A stretch of DNA of 64,000 nucleotides from Bacteroidota bacterium (GCA_023428755.1 JAEYWX010000015.1:252749-316748); one strand, 5' to 3'; positions 36,041-44,977 are shown, counted from the first letter of the stretch. Program-made: numbers and translations. The notes: a model not told the origin generated them from the letters alone.

Positions 36041-36747
36041 TGCCAAATGAACTTTTGAACGGACACTTTAAAACAATTGAAACCAGCAGCCTGGTGGATA
36101 AGGTGGAAGCGAACCTGGTGGAACTATTGCAGCAGCAAAAGCTGAAAGTAGGTGATAGTATTCCCAAAGAAATTGAACTGGCCGAAGCACTTGGGGTAAG
36201 CCGCACCGTTATTCGTGAAGCATTGTTACGGTTGCGAATGATGGGCCTGATTGAATCGAAAAAAAAGAAAGGCGCTGTAATTACCAGTCCGGATTTATTT
36301 GGGAATCTTGGCAAGAGTATGAATCCTCATATTCTTTCGGCCGAAACTTTAAAAGAAATATTTGAAATACGCCTTGTGCTGGAAATTGGTATGGCCGATT
36401 TTCTCTTTCACCGTATTACGAAAGATGACATTAAAGAGTTGAAACAAATCGTAAAGAGTGAGCCTCCTGTTACACAAGACCATCTATTTAATGTACAACA
36501 CGAAATTGCATTTCACGGAAAGCTATACGAGATTACCGGTAATGAAACAATGAAGAAGTTTCAGAAAATGCTTTTACCTGTATTTGATTATGTACACAAT
36601 AGTGGACTGCTGAAAAAACAAACGGAATTAAAAACGTTTGTATCGCATAAGGAACTCGTAGAAATTCTAGAGAATGGAACACCTGAACAATTCAGAAACG
36701 GCATGCGGAATCATTTGGAAAATCATTTTGCACGGATATTTGACTGA
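36040..36747 (+). CDS. GntR family (FadR subfamily) transcriptional regulator
   Basis: A 235-residue regulator. The N-terminal winged helix (about 18-85) has IPKEIELAEALGVSRTVIRE and LRLRMMGLIESKKKKGA. The C-terminal all-helical FCD ligand domain (about 100-225) has LKEIFEIRLVLEIGMADF and metal/ligand-site histidines such as HEIAFHGKLYE and SHKELVEILENG. It is divergent from susC with two matching palindromic sites between the genes, so it probably represses the sialoglycan operon and itself, with a sialic acid pathway sugar as inducer (NanR-like role, inferred from context). Confidence 0.93.
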   Translation: MPNELLNGHFKTIETSSLVDKVEANLVELLQQQKLKVGDSIPKEIELAEALGVSRTVIREALLRLRMMGLIESKKKKGAVITSPDLFGNLGKSMNPHILSAETLKEIFEIRLVLEIGMADFLFHRITKDDIKELKQIVKSEPPVTQDHLFNVQHEIAFHGKLYEITGNETMKKFQKMLLPVFDYVHNSGLLKKQTELKTFVSHKELVEILENGTPEQFRNGMRNHLENHFARIFD

Positions 36748-36847
36748 AATATCTATGTGAAAAGTATCTCAGCTTAATAAAAGTTGCTCCTTTTAGTTTA
36801 GCTTATTACTTCGAAGCTTTACATTGCTATTCATTTTTGCCTGGGTT

Positions 36848-37150
36848 ATGTCTTTTTGTAGCAAACGTTTCAGGAAACTACCAATCGTTTCAAACAACAA
36901 GTTCAATTACTGGAAAAAGAAAAGAGAGAAACTGGAAGTAACGAATCAACTTACCAGAAGTATTTAAAAACAGGAATCGATTTATTATCTGATGTAAAAA
37001 AGTTCTATGCCAAAGGAGATTATAGCATAAAACAAACAATTCTTGGTTCGATTTTTCCCGAAAAACTCTTTTTTGATAAAATAATTGTCGAACCACCCGT
37101 ATGAATGAAGCCCTTCGTCTGATACTCAATACCAGCAAGGGTTTCAGCGA
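36848..37150 (+). pseudogene. C-terminal remnant of a serine recombinase
   Basis: The plus strand reads a long open stretch from about 36869: QETTNRFKQQVQLLEKEK, a helical spacer, then KQTILGSIFPEKLFFD, ending at TGA (37103). A one-frame shift continues as RMNEALRLILNTSKGF and SETKNGQ. Both pieces together match the C-terminal end of Bacteroidota large serine recombinases, whose last part reads similar to IL-SIFPEK followed by a MNE-LILN-KGF tail. No catalytic N-terminal domain is present. It abuts the 3' end of ssrA, a known integration hot spot, so it is probably the scar of a lost element. Confidence 0.6.
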
Positions 37151-37153
37151 AAC

Positions 37154-37192
37154 AAAAAACGGACAACCCTTCAAAAAATCGGGGTTGTCCGT
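37154..37192 (-). terminator. ssrA terminator
   Basis: An 11-bp stem ACGGACAACCC (37159-37169) with GGGTTGTCCGT (37182-37192), followed on the minus strand by a run of T. It begins a few bases after the tmRNA 3' end. Confidence 0.85.
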
Positions 37193-37195
37193 TCA

Positions 37196-37567
37196 GGTGG
37201 AGCTGAGCGGATTCGAACCGCTGTCCAAACATATTCGCCAAAAGCTTTCTACATGCTTATTTCATGATTGATTGTCGACACTGCGCAGGACATGAACATA
37301 CCAACGCAATACGTAGCTGAATGGTCTTTTGCAACAGTCACAGCCTTCTGTTACAGCAACCTGTTTTGTGTTTGAGTCGGCGGCGGAACCTGGTAACAGA
37401 TCAACCTGTTCGGCGGCCCGAATGACTACCTAATCACTGATTAAGCGGCCATGGCATACTGTGTATTGCCATTTGAGTTTTTGAATATTCAGATTAAAGT
37501 GCTAATTATCCAACGCACTGCATGCTTACACCTTCAAAGATCTATGCTGTCAAAACCAGGCAGCCCC
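37196..37567 (-). ncRNA. ssrA: tmRNA (ssrA)
   Basis: About 372 bases on the minus strand. The 5' end GGGGCTG pairs with CAGCTCC at the 3' end, the T-arm reads GCGGTTCGAATCCGC, and the 3' end is A-CC with the final A not encoded. The 5' part has the expected GGTTTTGACAGCA start. The tag frame GGC AAT ACA CAG TAT GCC ATG GCC GCT TAA encodes GNTQYAMAA, typical of the short Bacteroidota tags ending in A-L/M-A-A. It rescues stalled ribosomes and marks the peptide for proteolysis. Confidence 0.95.
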
Positions 37568-37824
37568 GTTTGCAAGTACGAAGTACAAAATGAAAAGTAC
37601 AAAGTAGATGCGGACAGCAAAAATACACTTATTTCTGTTGCCAAAGCAGTTCGTATTTTTTTGTTACCAGCTTTTGTATTTCTATCAACTGCATTGGCGT
37701 CGCACTCTTGTGCAATGATGCGGTGAGTCACCAGCTGTTTTATAGTGTGGCTCACCGGATTAAATGCAAAGAGTTGGTTTTTGTAAATAAAAAACTTTGA
37801 TGCATTCTTTCTTAGTTTTACAGC

Positions 37825-39627
37825 ATGGCAGAAACGATTAACCCGGATGTATTTTACAACCAACAGATCCATCACCTGAACAACCAACTCAACCATCTAT
37901 TGAAACGCAAACAGTTGCTTGGCTGGCTTCGATTTGGAATTTTAGCTGCAACCGGTTTTCTCATCTGGCTGCTTTCGTCCAGCGGTATTCTTTTGGCAGC
38001 AACGATCTTCTGCATCGGGCTGGCTGTTTTTTTATTTGCTGTTCGGAAAGACCTGGCAAACAAAGAAGCCATCCAGCATCATGAACGCTTGATCAAGATC
38101 AATAAACAGGAACTGTTGTACCTGCAACACAATTACACCCATCAAAAAGATGGCATTGAATTTTATAAAGATGAACACCCATACGCAGGCGATCTTGATT
38201 TGTTTGGCCGGGCTTCGTTGTATCAATTTATCAACCGTACCAATTCGCAGCAAGGAAATCAACGGCTGGCCGATTGGCTTTCAGCTCCTGCCAACGCAGC
38301 AACGATCCAGGCAAGACAGTCAGCAGTGCAGGAGTTAGTGCAGCAAACAAACTGGCGGCAACAGTTGCAGGCATATGGTTCTTCTGCTATCATTACCATT
38401 GCAACCCAGCAGAAAATGGAAGCGTGGCTGCAGGAAGGCAACCAATTCGTTCATAAAAAAATATGGCATGTGCTGCGTTATGCAGTACCGTTACTGGCGC
38501 TTACAGTTCTTGCCCTGTTTCTGTTTGATGTGATCAGCTACCAGTTCTTTCTTCGTGCCTTACTGGGATTTACCATCATTGCGTTTAGCATCACCCGCAT
38601 TATCGTTCCTTTGTATCGAAAGCTGAATAAGATCACAGCAGAAATGGAATCACTATCCAACAGTATTGCCTGTATTGAGCGGGCAGAATTCAACGATCCG
38701 TTACTGTTGTCGTTGCAGCAGCAATTGTACACCGGTCATCAAAACGCATCCAAACAAATCTTTCAACTGAAAACCATTTTCAATCGTTTTGATTATCGTT
38801 TAAACCCTGTTGTGTTTGTTCCGTTAAATATTTTTTTATTGTGGGATCTGCAGCAGGTGTTACAACTCGAAGCATGGAAACAAAAAAATAATCAGCAGAT
38901 CAATCATTGGTTTAATGCGCTGGCAGAGTTGGAAGCGTTGTGCAGCGTTGGTACACTTGCATTCAACCATCCGAATTGGAGTTTTCCTATTTTAAAAACA
39001 GACGAACCTACTTTTATTGCAAAACAGTTGGGCCATCCGCTGATCGAAGAACAGAAATCGGTATTGAACGATTTTTCAGCAACAGGAAGAGAACAGATCA
39101 ATCTCATCACCGGTTCGAATATGGCTGGCAAAAGTACATTCCTGCGAAGCATTGGTGTAAATATGGTGTTGGCTGGCATGGGTGCTCCTGTTTGTGCATC
39201 ACAACTCACGGTTTCGCCGTTGAAGGTAATGAGCAGTATGCGTATAAAAGATAACCTGGAAGAAAGCACTTCTACTTTTTATGCTGAATTAAAAAAGCTG
39301 AAACAAATTATTGATGCTGTGAATAACAACGAACCCGTTTTTATTCTGTTGGATGAAATTCTGCGGGGCACCAACTCAAACGATAGGCATACCGGTTCAA
39401 AAGCACTCATTCAACAATTGCTGCGTCACAAAGCAACGGGTGTACTGGCCACACATGATCTGGAACTGGCACAACTGGAAGCTGTGTATCCCAACAATAT
39501 TCACAACTACCATTTTGATGTACAGGTAAATGCCGAAGAATTATTTTTCGATTATAAACTGAAAACCGGTGTTTGCCAAAGTATGAATGCGTCCATTTTA
39601 ATGAAGAAGATCGGAATAGAACTGTAA
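37825..39627 (+). CDS. MutS-like ATPase with membrane segments
   Basis: A 600-residue protein with the MutS ATPase at its C-terminus: Walker A GSNMAGKST near residue 430-438 and Walker B FILLDEILRGTNSND near 510, with the HDLELAQLE switch. The N-terminal half differs from MutS: hydrophobic pairs at about residues 33-72 (WLRFGILAATGFLIWLL and following) and at about 215-260 suggest membrane anchoring. It lacks the mismatch-binding FYE domain and the Smr domain of MutS2. Such membrane MutS relatives are common in Bacteroidota; their role is unknown to me. True MutS is at 47383-49980. Confidence 0.85.
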   Translation: MAETINPDVFYNQQIHHLNNQLNHLLKRKQLLGWLRFGILAATGFLIWLLSSSGILLAATIFCIGLAVFLFAVRKDLANKEAIQHHERLIKINKQELLYLQHNYTHQKDGIEFYKDEHPYAGDLDLFGRASLYQFINRTNSQQGNQRLADWLSAPANAATIQARQSAVQELVQQTNWRQQLQAYGSSAIITIATQQKMEAWLQEGNQFVHKKIWHVLRYAVPLLALTVLALFLFDVISYQFFLRALLGFTIIAFSITRIIVPLYRKLNKITAEMESLSNSIACIERAEFNDPLLLSLQQQLYTGHQNASKQIFQLKTIFNRFDYRLNPVVFVPLNIFLLWDLQQVLQLEAWKQKNNQQINHWFNALAELEALCSVGTLAFNHPNWSFPILKTDEPTFIAKQLGHPLIEEQKSVLNDFSATGREQINLITGSNMAGKSTFLRSIGVNMVLAGMGAPVCASQLTVSPLKVMSSMRIKDNLEESTSTFYAELKKLKQIIDAVNNNEPVFILLDEILRGTNSNDRHTGSKALIQQLLRHKATGVLATHDLELAQLEAVYPNNIHNYHFDVQVNAEELFFDYKLKTGVCQSMNASILMKKIGIEL

Positions 39628-39672
39628 AACGAATCGATGATGTCTGATTTATGATGGATGATATAATAAAAC

Positions 39673-39709
39673 AAAAATGAGAAAGAACATTTCTGTCTTT
39701 CTCATTTTC
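39673..39709. terminator. Bidirectional terminator
   Basis: A perfect 13-bp stem (AAAATGAGAAAGA with TCTTTCTCATTTT) between two convergent genes, the MutS-like gene and rseP. The A and T ends allow termination from both sides. Confidence 0.85.
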
Positions 39710-39733
39710 AATGATGTAATTATCAATTCAACA

Positions 39734-41098
39734 CTATCTATTCCAGCCAAACAGATCATTTCCGTTGGCATAGATCAGTAATCCGAAAAGGATCACCATA
39801 CCAACAATCTGCGCATACTCTAAAAACTTTTCGTTTGGTTTACGTCCGGTGATCATTTCAATGAGCGTAAACAATACATGTCCGCCATCCAATGCAGGGA
39901 TCGGCAACAAATTCATAAACGCAAGGATGATGCTGAATAAAGCTGTGATGTTCCAGAAACTTTCCCAATCCCATACTGCAGGAAATATTGAACCCATCGA
40001 TTTAAAACCACCAATTCCTTTGTAAGCGCCGGTATCAGGGTTCAGGATCAAACGAAACTGATCAATATAGAACTTGAGTTTCTCAAATGTTTTTACTACA
40101 CCTGCAGGGAATGATTCAAAGAAACCATATTTCTTAACCTGCACCGCAATTACACCCATGGCTGCATACTCTTCTGATGTGAGATAGGGAATACCAACTC
40201 TTCCATCTTTATCCACTTTCGAAGTTAATTGCAACGTATCTGCATTCCGCAGAATTGTAAAAGAAGCCGTTGCATCTTTTTTCTTTTGCAACAAGGGGCT
40301 CATTTCATCGTAAAATGATACCGGCACATTGTCAATTGCAATGATCTGATCTCTTTCCTGCAAACCTGCCTGCTTTGCATAGGATGTATCTTTGGGATCA
40401 AATGCACCAACAATAGCAGGAATACGGTAACTCAGTAATCCTCTTTTACGTTTGCTTTCAATTAATTTTTCAACCAGGTTAATGGGTATCTGGATTTCTT
40501 TTTGCTGTCCATCACGTTCAACCAATATTTTTTCACCGGTTAAAACTTTCGCATTCAGATCGCCGAAGTAAGGAACCGGCTTATCATTCACTGCTAAAAT
40601 TTTATCACCGTTACGTAATCCAATATCGGTCATCAATTGATCCTGCGCCCAAATGCCATACTTCACATCTTTCATGGGAACTTTTTCTTCGCCCCACACA
40701 AACAAGATCATTGCATAGATCACAAAAGCAAGCAACACGTTTACCGTTACACCGCCGATCATAATGATCAACCGTTGCCAGGCTGGCTTGCTTCTAAACT
40801 CCCAGTCTTGTGCAGGAAGCTTCATGGCTTCTTTGTCCATGCTCTCATCGATCATACCCGAAATTTTTACATAGCCTCCTAATGGCAACCAGCCAATACC
40901 ATACTCGGTTTCGCCTACTTTCTTTTTAAACAACGAAAACCAGGGATCGAAAAAAAGATAGAATTTTTCAACACGGCATTTAAACCAACGTGCTGTAATA
41001 TAATGTCCGAATTCATGAAAGATGATGAGGATGGAAAGCGACAATAACAATTGTGCAGCTTTGATCCCAAACTCGGCCCAGTTAATTGCTAATAACAT
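39734..41098 (-). CDS. rseP: RIP zinc metalloprotease (site-2 protease)
   Basis: A 454-residue inner-membrane protease that cuts transmembrane anti-sigma factors or other membrane substrates. The first helix carries the zinc site HEFGH (residues 28-32). Two PDZ-like domains lie between about 115 and 310 (with MTDIGLRNGDKILAVNDKPV), and the C-terminal helix has NLLPIPALDGGHV, whose Asp is the third ligand. Length and order are normal for RseP. It lies downstream of dxr (93 bp), a frequent arrangement in bacteria. Confidence 0.95.
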   Translation of the reverse strand: MLLAINWAEFGIKAAQLLLSLSILIIFHEFGHYITARWFKCRVEKFYLFFDPWFSLFKKKVGETEYGIGWLPLGGYVKISGMIDESMDKEAMKLPAQDWEFRSKPAWQRLIIMIGGVTVNVLLAFVIYAMILFVWGEEKVPMKDVKYGIWAQDQLMTDIGLRNGDKILAVNDKPVPYFGDLNAKVLTGEKILVERDGQQKEIQIPINLVEKLIESKRKRGLLSYRIPAIVGAFDPKDTSYAKQAGLQERDQIIAIDNVPVSFYDEMSPLLQKKKDATASFTILRNADTLQLTSKVDKDGRVGIPYLTSEEYAAMGVIAVQVKKYGFFESFPAGVVKTFEKLKFYIDQFRLILNPDTGAYKGIGGFKSMGSIFPAVWDWESFWNITALFSIILAFMNLLPIPALDGGHVLFTLIEMITGRKPNEKFLEYAQIVGMVILFGLLIYANGNDLFGWNR

Positions 41099-41191
41099 AG
41101 ATTAATAAATAATTATAAACGTTGTTGTTCTGATACGGAATCTGCAAATATCGAAGAAAATCAGGAGGCAGTATCCAAAAGTTTTACAAAT

Positions 41192-42358
41192 TTAAAGTTG
41201 AATGAGCGATGCTGTGTAGTTTCTGGCTTCGGCATCACTTTCAAGATACTCCTCTAACGTTGGCTTTTCATTAAACGGAACATGATGCATTGTTTTCTCA
41301 ATAATATCCGTCATATCCAGGAAGCCAACCCGGTTGCGCAAAAAGGCCCATACAGCAATTTCATTGGCCGCATTCATAATACACGGAAGGTTCCCTCCTT
41401 TGTTCAACGCTTCAATTGCCAATGCAAGATTGCGGAAGGTTTTAAGATCGGGTTCCTCAAAACTGAGTGTATTGATCTTTTTAAAATCAAAACGTGGAAA
41501 CTGATTAGGGATCCGTTGCGGAAACGCCATGGCATATTGGATCGGCAATTTCATATCGGGTAAACCCATTTGGGCTTTAATGCTTCCATCTTCAAACTGC
41601 ACCATGCTGTGGATGATGCTTTGCGGATGTATCACCACCTGAATTTGATCGGGAGCCAGGTTAAACAACCATTTCGCCTCGATCATCTCCAGACCCTTGT
41701 TCATTAATGTAGCAGAGTCGATGGTGATCTTTGCACCCATACTCCAGTTGGGATGCTGCAATGCATGATCCCTTTTTACATTCACTAAAAAGTTGGGCTT
41801 GCGTCCACGAAAGGGACCACCACTGGCAGTGAGAATAATTTTTTCAATCACATTTCTGTGTTCACCAACAAGGCATTGAAATATGGCTGAATGTTCACTG
41901 TCAACAGGAATGATCGGTACTCTGTTCTCTACTGCCTTCTGCATCACAATATCACCGGCCACTACAAGTGTTTCTTTATTCGCTAAGCCGATCGCTTTTT
42001 TATTTTCAATGGCCCGGAGTGTAGGTTTTAAGCCGGCAAAACCAACAATGGCCGCCAGCATCATATCATACGTATCAAACGCAGCTACTTCTTCCAACGA
42101 TTGTTCGCCGGTAAATACTTTTACACCGGTTGAGGCCAACGCATCTTTTACTTTGGAATACTTTTTTTCATCTACGATCACCACCGCATTGGGATTGAAT
42201 TGCAGGGCCTGCTTTACCAGCAGTTCATCATTTGTGTGTGCGGTGAGAATTTCTACTTCAAACAAATCGGGGTTTGCTTCAATTACATCCAGTGCCTGCG
42301 TACCGATGGAACCCGTTGATCCGAAAATGGCAATACGTTTCTTTTGTTGTTGCTGCAT
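41192..42358 (-). CDS. dxr: 1-deoxy-D-xylulose-5-phosphate reductoisomerase
   Basis: A 388-residue enzyme of the MEP pathway. The NADPH-binding IAIFGSTGSIGTQALDV starts near residue 7, NKETLVVAGD and the metal/substrate sites PVDSEHSAIFQCL and TASGGPFR follow, and LEMIEAKWLF and HPQSIIHSMV are present. I chose ATG 42358 (MQQQQKKRIAIFG); upstream in-frame starts add 19 unlikely residues. It lies between the GH3 gene and rseP on the same strand. Confidence 0.96.
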   Translation of the reverse strand: MQQQQKKRIAIFGSTGSIGTQALDVIEANPDLFEVEILTAHTNDELLVKQALQFNPNAVVIVDEKKYSKVKDALASTGVKVFTGEQSLEEVAAFDTYDMMLAAIVGFAGLKPTLRAIENKKAIGLANKETLVVAGDIVMQKAVENRVPIIPVDSEHSAIFQCLVGEHRNVIEKIILTASGGPFRGRKPNFLVNVKRDHALQHPNWSMGAKITIDSATLMNKGLEMIEAKWLFNLAPDQIQVVIHPQSIIHSMVQFEDGSIKAQMGLPDMKLPIQYAMAFPQRIPNQFPRFDFKKINTLSFEEPDLKTFRNLALAIEALNKGGNLPCIMNAANEIAVWAFLRNRVGFLDMTDIIEKTMHHVPFNEKPTLEEYLESDAEARNYTASLIQL

Positions 42359-42415
42359 ATATATTCTTGTGTGATGATGCTGCATAAATAGGCAGCCTGC
42401 ATCGTACTTCATCAA

Positions 42416-43912
42416 TTAATTTTCCACCCATTTCACTAACTCGTCGGCAATCTTGCGATCGTTGCTGAGTCGGGGTACTTTGTTTTGTCCGCCTAATTTA
42501 CCAATACTTTTCATGTAATCGATAAATCCATTCTTTTTCATGGTGGTGATCTTGAGCGGCTTTAAAATATTACCTGCAATGAGGTCATCATAATAAATAT
42601 TCCTATCACGCATCAGATCATTGAGCTTGCTGGCGAACCGTTCCAGATCGGCCGGGCGGTTTTCAAATTCAATGAACCACTCATGGTAACTTTTTCCTTC
42701 ACCCTGTTCAATCATAGGCGCCACTGTAAACTCAGTGATATGAATATTTTCTTCTGCTGCTGCCTTCAGTAAACTTTGTTCCACTTCTTCGCCAATTACA
42801 TGTTCGCCAAAAGCAGAAATAAAATGCTTGATACGACCGGTAACAACAATGCGGTACGGATTGGTTGATACAAATTTTACCGTGTCGCCAATGTTGTACC
42901 CCCAAAGTCCGGCATTGCTGTTAATGATGAGGGCATAGTTCTCTCCCACTTTTACATCTTTTAAGGTAAGGCGGGTTGGATTGCTAGTATGGATTTCGGC
43001 AGCCGGAACAAATTCATAAAAGATCCCATCATTGGTATTGAGCAGCAACCCTTCGTGTTGTTGTGAGTCCTGGAACGCAAAAAAACCTTCGCTGGCAGGG
43101 AACAATTCAATGCAATCGATTTTACGGCCAATGCTTTCAAACAGTTTGGCTTTGTACGGTTCAAAATTCACCCCGCCCTGGATCATAACGCTGAAGTTGG
43201 GGAAAATATCGCCCACTTTTTTACCGGTGCGGCGCATCAGTTCATCAAAATACATCTGCATCCAGGGTGGAATACCGCTGATGAGTGTCATATTCTGATG
43301 GATGGTTTCATCCACAATTTTGCTCAATTTGGTTTCCCAATCTTCAATACAATTGGTTTCGTAAGATGGGAGTTGATTGGTACGCAGGTATTTCGGAATC
43401 AGGTGATTGGAGATGCCACTCAACCTGCCGGTGGGTATATTGCCGATACGTTCCAATTCCGGTGAGCCCGACAGGAAAATAAGCTTCCCGTCAAAAAAGC
43501 GGGTATTGCCAGTTTCGGATGCGTAACAAAGGGCGGCATTACGTGCTGTTCCAAAATGATTGCTCACAGATTCCTTGGTGATAGGAATATACTTTGCTCC
43601 GCTGGTAGTGCCTGATGTTTTGGCGAAATACAGCGGAACGCCCTTCCAGAGTACATTGTGCTTTCCCTCAATGATCTTATCGATCCAGGGCCGAAACTGC
43701 TCATAATCCCTGATGGGAACGGCTTGTTTGTATTCGTCGTAGCTGTTCACCTGTTCCAGCCCCTGTTCTTTCCCATAATCTGTACCCCACCCCACCTTGA
43801 TGAGTTGTTTGAGGATTTGCTCCTGATCGCTTACAGCCGTCAGTTTATTCTTCTGGATGGTCTTATATATATAGCCGGCAAAAGGTTTTGCCAATACTGA
43901 TTTAATTTTCAT
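42416..43912 (-). CDS. GH3 family acyl-amido synthetase-like protein
   Basis: A 498-residue protein of the GH3 auxin-responsive family (acyl-adenylating enzymes; plant members join amino acids to indole acetate or jasmonate). ATP-site pieces are LYFAKTSGTTSGAKYIPIT (about 103-121) and ASEGFFAFQ; YALIINSNAGLWGYNIGDTVKF and a C-terminal HVIGEEVEQSLL follow. Bacterial members are frequent in Bacteroidota, and their substrate is unknown. No signal peptide. It is first in the minus-strand group with dxr and rseP. Confidence 0.88.
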   Translation of the reverse strand: MKIKSVLAKPFAGYIYKTIQKNKLTAVSDQEQILKQLIKVGWGTDYGKEQGLEQVNSYDEYKQAVPIRDYEQFRPWIDKIIEGKHNVLWKGVPLYFAKTSGTTSGAKYIPITKESVSNHFGTARNAALCYASETGNTRFFDGKLIFLSGSPELERIGNIPTGRLSGISNHLIPKYLRTNQLPSYETNCIEDWETKLSKIVDETIHQNMTLISGIPPWMQMYFDELMRRTGKKVGDIFPNFSVMIQGGVNFEPYKAKLFESIGRKIDCIELFPASEGFFAFQDSQQHEGLLLNTNDGIFYEFVPAAEIHTSNPTRLTLKDVKVGENYALIINSNAGLWGYNIGDTVKFVSTNPYRIVVTGRIKHFISAFGEHVIGEEVEQSLLKAAAEENIHITEFTVAPMIEQGEGKSYHEWFIEFENRPADLERFASKLNDLMRDRNIYYDDLIAGNILKPLKITTMKKNGFIDYMKSIGKLGGQNKVPRLSNDRKIADELVKWVEN

Positions 43913-43999
43913 TCCAATTCCTCTTTAAGAGGTCACAAATTTAGCCTTACCAGCTCAAAGCGTCCCGTTAAAATGGGAGCAAATTTTTTGTGTAGAAAC

Positions 44000-44031
44000 T
44001 TGTTTTCAAAGCATTTTTATCCCTACCTTTG
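44000..44031 (+). promoter_or_regulatory. Bacteroidota promoter of rplU-rpmA
   Basis: TTG (44000-44002), 21 bases, then TACCTTTG (44024-44031), a full match to the -33/-7 consensus TTTG-N~20-TAnnTTTG. The ATG of rplU follows 22 bp later. Confidence 0.75.
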
Positions 44032-44052
44032 CAGCCCTAATATTGGAAAGTT

Positions 44053-44355
44053 ATGTTTGCAGTTGTAAAAATAGCCGGTCAGCAGTTCAAAGTTTCAGAA
44101 GGTCAGAGCCTTTATGTACCTCATATTGAAGGTAACGCAGGCGATCAGGTTGAGTTTTCTGATGTATTGTTTGTTGATACCGATGGTAACATCAGCGCAG
44201 GTGCTGATGCGAAGGTGAAAGTGAAAGCAGAAATTGTTGCTGAAAGAAAAGGCAAAACAGTGATTGCGTTTAAAATGAAACGTCGTAAAGGTTTCCGTAA
44301 AAAGAAAGGACACCGTACGCTTTACACGCAAATCAAAGTAACAGGTATTGCGTAA
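44053..44355 (+). CDS. rplU: 50S ribosomal protein L21
   Basis: A 100-residue ribosomal protein that contacts 23S rRNA. Typical L21 features are MFAVVKIAGQQFKVSEGQSL at the start, VKAEIVAERKGKTVIAFKMK in the middle and the rRNA-binding KRRKGFRKKKGHRTLYT near the end. It is normal in length and followed by rpmA, the usual pair, under a clear promoter at 44000-44031. Confidence 0.97.
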   Translation: MFAVVKIAGQQFKVSEGQSLYVPHIEGNAGDQVEFSDVLFVDTDGNISAGADAKVKVKAEIVAERKGKTVIAFKMKRRKGFRKKKGHRTLYTQIKVTGIA

Positions 44356-44420
44356 CAACGTATTGTTGAACCATTCAACAATCGAGTGTATAATAATTCA
44401 AAACGTCAAATTGTACTAAA

Positions 44421-44687
44421 ATGGCACATAAAAAAGGTGAAGGTAGTGTAAAGAACGGTCGTGATTCACAAAGCAAACGCCTTGGTGTAAAGATCTATGG
44501 CGGACAACCTGCTGCAGCCGGAAACATCATTATCCGTCAGCGTGGAACTGTTTACCATCCTGGTAAAAACGTTGGTGTTGGTAGAGACTTTACCATCTTT
44601 GCATTAGCTGATGGACTCGTAGAATTTAAAAAAGGAAAAGACAATAAGACTTTCGTTTCTGTTGCCCCCGTTGAAGCAGGTGCTTAA
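44421..44687 (+). CDS. rpmA: 50S ribosomal protein L27
   Basis: An 88-residue ribosomal protein that reaches the peptidyl-transferase centre. MAHKKGEGSVKNGRDSQSKR is the standard N-terminus for Gram-negative L27 (no N-terminal leader that needs cleavage), with GNIIIRQRGTVYHPGKNVG following. It forms an operon with rplU, 65 bp apart. Confidence 0.97.
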   Translation: MAHKKGEGSVKNGRDSQSKRLGVKIYGGQPAAAGNIIIRQRGTVYHPGKNVGVGRDFTIFALADGLVEFKKGKDNKTFVSVAPVEAGA

Positions 44688-44724
44688 AAAAATTTTTTTA
44701 AATAAAAAATTTTTTTATTTTTAC
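44686..44724. other. A/T-only palindromic tract before histone-like gene
   Basis: Directly after the rpmA stop come A7T7, then AAAT, then A6T7 and another T-run. The tract is almost only A and T and partly self-complementary. It may serve as a weak terminator of rplU-rpmA or as bent DNA and an UP-like promoter element for the KA-rich gene. Confidence 0.4.
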
Positions 44725-44763
44725 CCTGTTAAGTTTTTTTACTAATCATTAAATTCTACAAAA

Positions 44764-44925
44764 ATGGCAACAAAAAAGAAAGCCGCTAAAAAAGCTGCTC
44801 CTAAAAAAGCTGCAAAAAAAGCTGCTCCTAAGAAAGCTGCTAAAAAAGCTGCTCCTAAAAAGAAAGCTGCTAAAAAAGCTGCTCCTAAAAAGAAAGCCGC
44901 TAAAAAAGCCGCTAAGAAGAAATAA
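44764..44925 (+). CDS. KA-rich histone H1-like DNA-binding protein
   Basis: A 53-residue protein almost wholly made of Lys, Ala and Pro, starting MATKKKAAKKAAPKKAAKK and repeating the unit KKAAP-KKAAKK four times before a KKK end. This is the composition of bacterial histone H1-like proteins and eukaryotic H1 tails, which bind and compact DNA without a fold. Codons for Lys vary (AAA and AAG), which shows coding selection. A strong terminator follows at 44947. It sits alone after rpmA, behind an A/T-rich leader suited to high expression. Confidence 0.8.
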   Translation: MATKKKAAKKAAPKKAAKKAAPKKAAKKAAPKKKAAKKAAPKKKAAKKAAKKK

Positions 44926-44944
44926 GATTCTAACGAATCAAAAA

Positions 44945-44977
44945 AGAAACCTCCTGATTGCAGGAGGTTTTTATTTT
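44945..44977 (+). terminator. Rho-independent terminator
   Basis: AACCTCCTG pairs with CAGGAGGTT around ATTG and is followed by a T-run. It ends the KA-rich gene and, on the other strand, could also stop ftsY transcription. Confidence 0.9.
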
